This document shows, in pieces, positions 55,501 to 61,227 of a stretch of 64,000 bases of DNA; within the stretch, counting starts at the first letter, position 1; each line of letters starts with the position of its first letter. The stretch lies in NCBI RefSeq assembly GCF_046250185.1, contig NZ_CP176469.1; one strand, given 5' to 3'. The stretch is from Litorimonas sp046250185. Its GTDB lineage: Bacteria; Pseudomonadota; Alphaproteobacteria; Caulobacterales; Maricaulaceae. The notes under the pieces were generated by a model. The model searched no databases, was not told where the DNA came from, and saw nothing but the letters and a program-made list of their open reading frames with translations. The translations under genes were made by a program, and so were the position numbers.

Positions 55501-55804
55501 AAACGCTGGGGAAGAGGATGCTGTGGAGGACGGTACGCCAACCCCTGATATGGTGCAGCCCACACCTGCTGATGATACTGATAAAGAAGACGGGGCGCCA
55601 ACGCCGGATATGGTCGCGCCAACTGCCTCGGATAACGGTTTGGAAACCGACGAAGCTGCGCCAATCGTTCCGACAGAACGCGCAGAAGTGACAACGCGAG
55701 AGACGCTCGAAACCTTGCCGACCCTACCTGAAACCCTGCCTCAAACACCGCCAGAAACACCTGAACCAGATGTCGAAGACAAACTCGATGACGGACTGTA
55801 TTAG
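52577..55804 (+). CDS. mrcA: Penicillin-binding protein 1A
   Basis: Bifunctional peptidoglycan synthase, 1075 residues. One membrane helix (about 23-45). The glycosyltransferase domain has catalytic Glu104 in SAEDKRFYRHNGWD, plus GGTSTLTQQVAKN and LNEIYFGRGAYG. An OB-like region follows. The transpeptidase has S506-x2-K509 (GSAFKP), SRN, and K741-TGT. The last ~200 residues are an acidic Pro/Thr-rich tail with the duplicated unit TPTPDMV/APTPDMV. The tail is longer than in most relatives. prfB begins 8 bp after the stop. Confidence 0.96.
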   Translation: MSETFDTQQPTARRRDKVFKVLKWLTLIGLVMGLIAAIFIFVYVIRVTKDLPSVETLAEYKPANMSRVHAGDGKLISEFSTEARVFVPVETIPEKLQRAFISAEDKRFYRHNGWDPIGLTRAAISAPLKKLKGQRIGGTSTLTQQVAKNFLVGDDYSIDRKVREIAIARRMEKAFTKDEIIELYLNEIYFGRGAYGVAAASLKHFGKPMDDLSLAEMTYLASVPKGPANYRLDNPTGFKRAKNRQAYILGRMVEDGYISQAEADEAKAAELDWISRLDGEEYLASDYFVEEARKEIYKKYGQDELYTGGLSIRTTLDTDMQLAGREALRRGLEMFDRRHGYRGPLAQWDSLDDWKTKLTEFETPPDIGDWRVAVVLETSKTSAKLGFAPVLAEEGEEVDTSDDRGTLDLSDIKWAKKALAKGAVGNDLTAITDAVKTGDVILVQRKAPAKSEDISRAYNLRQIPEVNGGLIAMNPHTGRVLALVGGYSFEQSQFNRATQAYRQPGSAFKPFVYAAALENGFTPASQVLDAPFVIERQDVECEENDFGTLELRRNDEDRDTTSSNSASRDECERFYKPANYNAGKFYGMSTLRLGLEKSRNAMTVRLANEIGMAPIIKIGKEFGIYDEVKPELAWALGAGETNLLRLASAYSSMINGGKKVTPRILDRVQDGAGRTIFSTAQSCADCQQSQYVGQSPPELPELRPQIIDPVTAYQVTFMMQGVVENGTGFRLKALNRPAGGKTGTTNDSYDAWFMGFSPDLVVGVYVGMDTPSQMGGETGSSAAAPIVTDFMMAALKDEPKVPFRIPEGVTLAPINRETGEPSFIGAPNFILEAFKPGTEPSLGGLSSTIRIGSGTDTIGLFGSGGGNTSGAGDDFDYDNDAAKVVDAPDVEDASVTDKAPTYREGSVYDLFQKSAKREMTAAEISAAIDAALEANEGTQQVLPPRAELVKIYNRMRVQKFANGVDVDDADEETSTNAGEEDAVEDGTPTPDMVQPTPADDTDKEDGAPTPDMVAPTASDNGLETDEAAPIVPTERAEVTTRETLETLPTLPETLPQTPPETPEPDVEDKLDDGLY

Positions 55805-55812
55805 AGAGCGCT

Positions 55813-56938
55813 ATGCGGGCTGATATTTTACAAATGCAGGTGGAGATCGAGCAGTCGCTAGAACTGCTAAGGAGGCGTCTTTGACTGGGAAACATCCGAG
55901 CGGCGCTTAGCCGAGCTGAACGCCCTGTCTGAAAAGCCAGACTTTTGGGATAATCCTCAAGCGGCGCAGAAATTAATGCAAGAACGCTCAAAGCTCGAAA
56001 CGGGGTTTGAGAATATCGCCAAGATCACCATGGAACTGGCCGATAATCTGGAACTCGCAGAACTCGCAGAAATGGATGATGATCAAGAGTTGTTGGACGC
56101 AGCGGCAGCAGCGTTGACCAAAGTCAAAGACCGCTCTGCCAAAGCGGAACTAGAGGCGCTGCTATCAGGTGAGGCGGACGGCAATAATTGCTTCGTCGAA
56201 ATCCATCCAGGTGCAGGCGGCACAGAGGCGCAAGATTGGGCGGAGATGATACTGCGCATGTATCTGCGCTGGGCCAATGCGCGTGGCATGAAAACGGAAA
56301 TTATCGAGGCGCAATCCGGCGATGAAGCGGGTATTAAGTCTGCCACGGTGCGCATAAAGGGCGAGAATGCCTTTGGCTGGATGAAGACCGAAAGCGGCGT
56401 GCATCGCCTCGTGCGAATTTCGCCTTATGATAGCTCTGCGCGGCGCCATACAAGCTTCGCCTCCGTCTGGGTCTTCCCTGAAATTGACGAGACGATCGAC
56501 ATTGATATTCCCGAAAGTGACGTGCGCACAGATACGTACCGCGCGTCAGGGGCAGGCGGTCAGCATGTCAATAAAACTGATAGCGCCGTGCGCCTCACCT
56601 ACACACCACCCGGCGAGACCGAAGCGATTGTCGTGCAATGCCAAAATGACCGCAGCCAGCATAAAAACCGCTCGCAAGCGTGGGATATGCTGCGCGCACG
56701 GGTTTATGAGTTGGAAATGCGCAAGCGTGAAGCGGAAGCGCAAGCACAAGCGGACAGCAAGTCAGATATTGGCTGGGGCCACCAGATTCGCTCTTACGTG
56801 CTGCAACCTTACCAGATGATCAAAGACCTACGCACAGGTGTTGAAACGTCAGATACGTCAGGCGTGCTGGACGGCGATTTGGATCAGTTTATGGCGGCGG
56901 CACTGTCCGCGCGAGTCGGCGCAGACGAGGACGCTTAG
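55813..56938 (+). CDS. prfB: Peptide chain release factor 2 with programmed +1 frameshift
   Basis: Terminates translation at UGA and UAA. Translation starts at ATG 55813 and reads 23 codons to CTT-TGA (55879-55884); ribosomes must shift +1 to continue with GAC at 55883, giving 374 residues in all. An internal Shine-Dalgarno AGGAGG (55870-55875) sits 3 bases before CTT, the same spacing as in E. coli prfB. GGQ is present (AGGQHVNKTDSAVR). The UGA-recognising tripeptide is SPY (RISPYDSSARRHTSF) instead of SPF. The 320-codon frame from 55976 is only the second part of the gene. Confidence 0.96.
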
Positions 56939-57918
56939 GCGGCTTGCAAGTAAGGAAAGAGTGAGCCGTGAATGTTCGGGCACTCAACGCGCAAAAACTC
57001 TAGTAATGCGCGTTCATTCGCGTCAATCCCGCCGTCGCGGTTCATCCGCTCAATCAGCCAAGCAGCCTCCGCTTGCGTCACGGCCTCTGCAGCTTTAGTT
57101 TGGCCTTGATTCATATGAGTGAAAGTTGGTTCGTCTGATTTATAACCAAACGCTTCGCGGAACGCCCCGATAACGTCTTTAAACTTAACGTCAGAGAATG
57201 ATCCTATGCCTGCATCGGGATCTTGCAGCCATGTTTCCCGCCGCAGCGCTTCTTCCAAATCGGGCTCTTCATAGGCCGCTAAAACCATCAAATAATTGGC
57301 GATGCCGCAGACAAAAAGCTGTTGCCAGCTTTCGTGGTGGTGCGCGCCCGCTGTGGCTTCATTCAGGTCAAACAGCATTTCGGCTTCCATGCGCGAGATA
57401 CCCATGCCGCCTTCGCTACTGACGGAATAGAGAACGCGGCGGAGGATTTCGACTTCGGCTTGTCCGATCACGCCTGGCTGTAGCCTACGGTGTTGCCCGA
57501 GATAGCCAGAGCCGTGCAGGACGGCGAGACGGACTTGGTCGAGCGCGAAATGCTCCAGCGTGTCTGTGACGTTATGCGCGGTGCGTAGGATATTAAGCAG
57601 GAGGGCTAATTCGGTCTTGGTTTCTACCACACCGTCGGATGCGATACGCGCTTTGAGCCAGACCGCATTATGCTCGCTAACATAGCCTTTGGGCTCGCCC
57701 TGATCCATAACAAATGTCGTGATAACGGTTGTGAAATAGACGGGCCAGCTTGACGGTGTTTCGCAGACATCGTTGATTTTAAACAGGATTTCTGCTTCTT
57801 CGAGATCAATGTGCATGTCGGCGCCAATCTCGCGGCGCAGCGGCAGCATATCGGATTCGAGGACGACGCCACGAGCAATAATTGGATCTACAAGAGCTTG
57901 TAAAGATGCGTTAGTCAT
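56935..57918 (-). CDS. Protein of two duplicated helical domains, unknown function
   Basis: A 327-residue soluble, acidic protein. The two halves are visibly related: DLEEAEILFKIND ... SWPVYF ... VWLKARIASDGVVETKTELALL in the first, SRMEAEMLFDLNE ... SWQQLF ... AWLIERMNRDGGIDANERALL in the second. The WL-x2-R-x3-DG-x4-E-x-ALL part loosely recalls TerB-type helical domains, unproven. ATG at 57918 is chosen because AAGGGG lies 7 bases upstream. Its stop overlaps the prfB stop by 4 bp. Confidence 0.85.
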   Translation of the reverse strand: MTNASLQALVDPIIARGVVLESDMLPLRREIGADMHIDLEEAEILFKINDVCETPSSWPVYFTTVITTFVMDQGEPKGYVSEHNAVWLKARIASDGVVETKTELALLLNILRTAHNVTDTLEHFALDQVRLAVLHGSGYLGQHRRLQPGVIGQAEVEILRRVLYSVSSEGGMGISRMEAEMLFDLNEATAGAHHHESWQQLFVCGIANYLMVLAAYEEPDLEEALRRETWLQDPDAGIGSFSDVKFKDVIGAFREAFGYKSDEPTFTHMNQGQTKAAEAVTQAEAAWLIERMNRDGGIDANERALLEFLRVECPNIHGSLFPYLQAA

Positions 57919-57978
57919 GATCATCCCCTTCATTCAGAGGATTGACTAGCAGGAGAAACTTACAATTCACCTAACAAA

Positions 57979-58009
57979 AAACCGCCCAAATTCGAAATTT
58001 GAGCGGTTT
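57979..58009 (-). terminator. Intrinsic terminator of the bactofilin operon
   Basis: AAACCGC/GCGGTTT and CAAATT/AATTTG pair with one mismatch between them around a CGA loop. On the minus strand the stem is followed by a T-run, 24 bp after the bactofilin stop. Confidence 0.85.
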
Positions 58010-58032
58010 GAAAATAGGATGTATTGTAAAGG

Positions 58033-58479
58033 TTAAGCAGATTTCTTCGCTGTGATCGGTGTTGGCGCAGATGTTTTGCGCGCACATTTGCCGTCAAAGA
58101 AAGCGCCATTGGCGATAACGAGTTGATCTTGCGTCAGGTCAGCTTGCACGTTTGCTGTTTCTGCGAGTTCGACAGACACGGCATCGACCTTGCCAGTGAC
58201 TTTACCGCGGATCAGCACATTCGTGCCTTTGACTTTGCCGTTGACCGCGCCTTGCTCGCCGATGGTAATATTTCCAGCGGTGACATTGCCGTCCAGACGG
58301 CCGTCAATCTGCACATCACCGTCGGTTTTGATGTCGCCTGTTATTACGAGGTCGCGACCCAAGAGGGAGGGCGCAGTATTAGACGGCACGCGTGCGGCTG
58401 GCGCAGAAGACTTTTTTGAAGTGTCTGCTGGCGCTGGCGCTGCGCCTGAAGTTTTCCCGCCATTAGTTTTATTGAACAT
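58033..58479 (-). CDS. Bactofilin
   Basis: A 148-residue polymer-forming cytoskeletal protein. A Pro/Ala/Ser-rich N-tail (about 1-38) is followed by the beta-helix core of repeated Gly-hydrophobic turns (DLVITGDIKTDGDVQIDGRL, VTAGNITIGEQGAV, VLIRGKVTGKVDAVSVEL), then a basic tail. Bactofilins scaffold cell-wall enzymes at stalks, bends or the cell middle. Its start overlaps the 3' end of the M23 peptidase gene by 11 bp, so the two are one operon. Confidence 0.95.
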   Translation of the reverse strand: MFNKTNGGKTSGAAPAPADTSKKSSAPAARVPSNTAPSLLGRDLVITGDIKTDGDVQIDGRLDGNVTAGNITIGEQGAVNGKVKGTNVLIRGKVTGKVDAVSVELAETANVQADLTQDQLVIANGAFFDGKCARKTSAPTPITAKKSA

Positions 58480-59689
58480 AGAGACCTGCTTTCAAAAATT
58501 TGTTGGGGTCGTAGACGCGACCTTGGAAATGGACTTCGTAATGAAGATGTGTGCCTGTACTACGCCCCGTCGATCCCATACCGCCAACCTTCTCACCTTT
58601 ATTGACTGTTTGCCCGCGCTTGACAAAAGTTTTTTGCAGATGCGCATAGCGTGTCACGAAACCGTGGCCGTGGTCAATTTCGACGACACGACCGTAAGCG
58701 CCGCGCTTGCCAACATAGCTGACGGTGCCTTCTGCTGTGGCGAGAATGGGGGTCTGACGTTGTCCGACAAAATCAATGCCGCCATGCCAAGTTGGCCGTT
58801 TTGTGAAGGGATCATTGCGCATGCCAAATGAGCTTGAGCGGTATGATTCGCCGCCAACAGGATTGCCGAGGGGCAGGGACTGAACGGCTTGTTCAAGGGC
58901 GTCTACTTCCGCTAGGCGCGCTTGGATGCTGGCAACGCGGGAGACAAAGCCGTTCTCGTTCACTGTGACCTCATTCGGATCAACAGGCAGGAACGGGCCG
59001 CCCTTACCAAATGGGCTTTCTTCCAAAACACTATCAACACTCATATCAAGCGAACGAATGATCGCGCGCTTGGCTTCTATGCGGTCAAGCGTGCTGTTTT
59101 CAGCCGAGGACAGAATTTCATTTTGCGTATCGTCAAGGGATTGCAGAGAGCGGTCGATGTCGAGACCCGTATGCAATTCCGCTGTTTGCACAACAGCCTT
59201 GCGAGCTTTGCGCGGCGCGGTATCGCGAATGGCAGGCGCCATGAGAACGCGGTTTGAGGCAAAGATCAGCTTATCACCATCCGCCGTTGCCATGCCAAGA
59301 TTATTCGGCGAGTCCATGATCTGCGAGAGGGTTTGGTGCTTCTCTTCAAAGCTCTTCGCCATTTTCTCGAAGCTTTCGCGCTGCTCTAGCAGCATCAGGC
59401 GGGCATTGCTCTCTTTCGCTTCGGCATCAGCGAGGAGCCGTTGGTAGTGGGCTTGGACGCGCTTCACTTCTTGACCCGCAGGGCGCAGGGGATTGTGTCC
59501 GAAAAATAGATTGACCATGGTGTAGAGGCACCATGTCGCCATGATCGCGAGCAAGGTGGATGCCAGCACCTGTAGACGTGTGGTCAGCACGTAATACTTT
59601 ACCTCTCCGCCAGAGCGAAGATAGATTTGACGTTCTGGGAAATGTTGCAAAATCCACGCTCGGATTCCGCCTGACATATCTGCTAACAT
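58469..59689 (-). CDS. Membrane-anchored M23 metallopeptidase (LmdC-like)
   Basis: A 406-residue peptidoglycan endopeptidase. One membrane helix (about 37-62) after a short cytosolic end, a coiled coil (about 75-130, with LLADAEAKESNARLMLLEQRE), then the LytM domain with WHGGIDFVG, HGHGFVTRYAHLQ and GTHLHYEVH (His and Asp zinc ligands). The start is ATG 59689 with GGGGGA upstream; the earlier frame adds 15 residues without support. Coupling with bactofilin matches the known BacA-LmdC pair of stalked alphaproteobacteria. Confidence 0.93.
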   Translation of the reverse strand: MLADMSGGIRAWILQHFPERQIYLRSGGEVKYYVLTTRLQVLASTLLAIMATWCLYTMVNLFFGHNPLRPAGQEVKRVQAHYQRLLADAEAKESNARLMLLEQRESFEKMAKSFEEKHQTLSQIMDSPNNLGMATADGDKLIFASNRVLMAPAIRDTAPRKARKAVVQTAELHTGLDIDRSLQSLDDTQNEILSSAENSTLDRIEAKRAIIRSLDMSVDSVLEESPFGKGGPFLPVDPNEVTVNENGFVSRVASIQARLAEVDALEQAVQSLPLGNPVGGESYRSSSFGMRNDPFTKRPTWHGGIDFVGQRQTPILATAEGTVSYVGKRGAYGRVVEIDHGHGFVTRYAHLQKTFVKRGQTVNKGEKVGGMGSTGRSTGTHLHYEVHFQGRVYDPNKFLKAGLYVQ

Positions 59690-59776
59690 GTGTCCCCGTT
59701 CATTGTTCCGGCCCCGCCCAGAAGGGTAGACCATATAGTAATAGGTGCATTCAAGTTAATTTGAGTGTTTTCACAG

Positions 59777-59791
59777 TTAAAACTTAGTTAA
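59777..59791 (-). promoter_or_regulatory. CtrA-like box TTAA-N7-TTAA
   Basis: TTAA-AACTTAG-TTAA, an exact fit in spacing to the CtrA consensus, 88 bp upstream of the M23-bactofilin operon. Further TTAA tetramers follow at once, in an AT-rich patch. Confidence 0.5.
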
Positions 59792-59811
59792 CATTAATTA
59801 AGATCACTGCT

Positions 59812-60621
59812 TTAAATGGCCAAAGGACGGTAAAATTCTTCGGTTAATCCAGCTAGCGTCCTCGCCTGCACATTAAAAGGAGGTTTTACACGCCCCGTGA
59901 AGTAGGTTTGGACTTGGTCGTGGAACAGCTCAACAGGGTTTTTCCCTGCGATTCGGGCGACATATTGAAACCATTTCGCACCAATCGCGACATGCCCAAT
60001 CTCTTCTTCATAGATAACTTCTAGCACGGCAACACTGTCCATATCGCCGACTTGAGTCAGCTTTTTGATCATGCCTGGTGTCACGTCCAAGCCCCGCGCT
60101 TCTAATACGAGCGGAGCTATGGCGAGGCGGGCGGTAAAGGCGTTTGCGGTATTTTGCGCCGCGTCCCATAGGCCGTTATGAGCGGGGCAATCACCATACG
60201 TCATGCCCAACTCTGCCAACCGATCATGCAACAGCAAAAAGTGCCGCGCTTCGTCGTCGCAGACAGATGTCCAATCCGTGATGAAATCCCCGCGATCTTC
60301 CTCTGCTAGTAGGGGGTCAAAGCTAAACCGCGCGATCATATCTGCGGCCAGATCTATGGCGTTAAGCTCGATATGCGCTATCGCATGGAGCAAGGCGCCG
60401 CGCCCTTCGGCTGTCCCAATCCCGCGTCTTGGCACGTCATGAGGCGCAACCAGAATTGGCTTAGCTGGCCTCGCTGGCATGACGGGTATGTTATTAACAG
60501 TAACCCCCACCACGCCGCGTTCCAGCCATTCCTGACGCAAAATCCGTGCAGCCTGCGCCTTCGCAACTGGATCAGCTGTTTGTAAGACCTGCAGGGCAAG
60601 AGATATGGCAGAGTGCGCCAA
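59812..60621 (-). CDS. DUF455 ferritin-like protein
   Basis: A 269-residue helical protein of the DUF455 ferritin-like family. Likely metal ligands are in AIAHIELNAIDLAADM, DEARHFLLLHDRL and VIYEEEIGHVAIG, the E/H pattern of a di-iron four-helix bundle. The true substrate is unknown. The start is taken as TTG at 60621, 2 bp after the bcp stop; the upstream frame lies within bcp and is not family-like. Operon with bcp, perhaps an oxidative-stress pair. Confidence 0.88.
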   Translation of the reverse strand: MAHSAISLALQVLQTADPVAKAQAARILRQEWLERGVVGVTVNNIPVMPARPAKPILVAPHDVPRRGIGTAEGRGALLHAIAHIELNAIDLAADMIARFSFDPLLAEEDRGDFITDWTSVCDDEARHFLLLHDRLAELGMTYGDCPAHNGLWDAAQNTANAFTARLAIAPLVLEARGLDVTPGMIKKLTQVGDMDSVAVLEVIYEEEIGHVAIGAKWFQYVARIAGKNPVELFHDQVQTYFTGRVKPPFNVQARTLAGLTEEFYRPLAI

Positions 60622-60623
60622 GA

Positions 60624-61097
60624 CTAGCCTGCGTGCTGTTTCACAGCGTCTAACACGGCCTCGACATGGCCTTTGACCCGTGCTTTGGGCCAAGTTTCCA
60701 GAATTGTCTGATCAGGGCCGATGAGGAATGTTGCGCGCTGGATGCCCATAGATGTTTTGCCATACATGGATTTCTCTACCCAGACGCCGTAATCCTCCAC
60801 AACTTGCCCCTCAACATCCGCGCCGAGTTGGACTTGCAGGTCGTGTTTGGCAATGAACTTGTCATGTTTGGCGACGGTGTCTTTGGACACACCAACCACT
60901 TTGGTGTTTAGCTTTGCCAACTCGTCTTTGATCTCGGAAAAGCCCTTGGCCTCAGTCGTGCAGCCTGGCGTATCATCACGCGGGTAGAAATACAGGATGA
61001 GGTAGCTGCCTTTAAAATCACTGAGGCTAACCGTGCCGCCGCCGTCGGACGGGATTGAAAAAGCGGGGGCTGTATCGCCAATTTGGGGCTGGGCCAT
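60624..61097 (-). CDS. bcp: Thioredoxin-dependent thiol peroxidase (Bcp), one-Cys type
   Basis: Reduces hydrogen and organic peroxides. A 157-residue peroxiredoxin with the peroxidatic Cys46 in DDTPGCTTEAKGF. The resolving Cys usually 5 residues later is Lys here, and the protein has no other Cys, so it must use an outside thiol. Otherwise full length. Divergent from the AsmA-like giant gene; DUF455 is directly downstream. Confidence 0.95.
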   Translation of the reverse strand: MAQPQIGDTAPAFSIPSDGGGTVSLSDFKGSYLILYFYPRDDTPGCTTEAKGFSEIKDELAKLNTKVVGVSKDTVAKHDKFIAKHDLQVQLGADVEGQVVEDYGVWVEKSMYGKTSMGIQRATFLIGPDQTILETWPKARVKGHVEAVLDAVKQHAG

Positions 61098-61227
61098 GAT
61101 GAACTCCGTTGAATGAGGGGTGAAATTATCTGCAGACCATACTGCATTTTAATACTTCTTTACACAGGCGAGCGTAGATTTTTAATGCCCTGCAGGATAG
61201 GCGTCAGGGACATAGATTAGAGGATCA

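Noticed and set aside
61149..61163. CtrA-like TTAA-N7-TTAC between bcp and the AsmA-like gene
   Set aside because: One mismatch and no supporting similarity to other sites.
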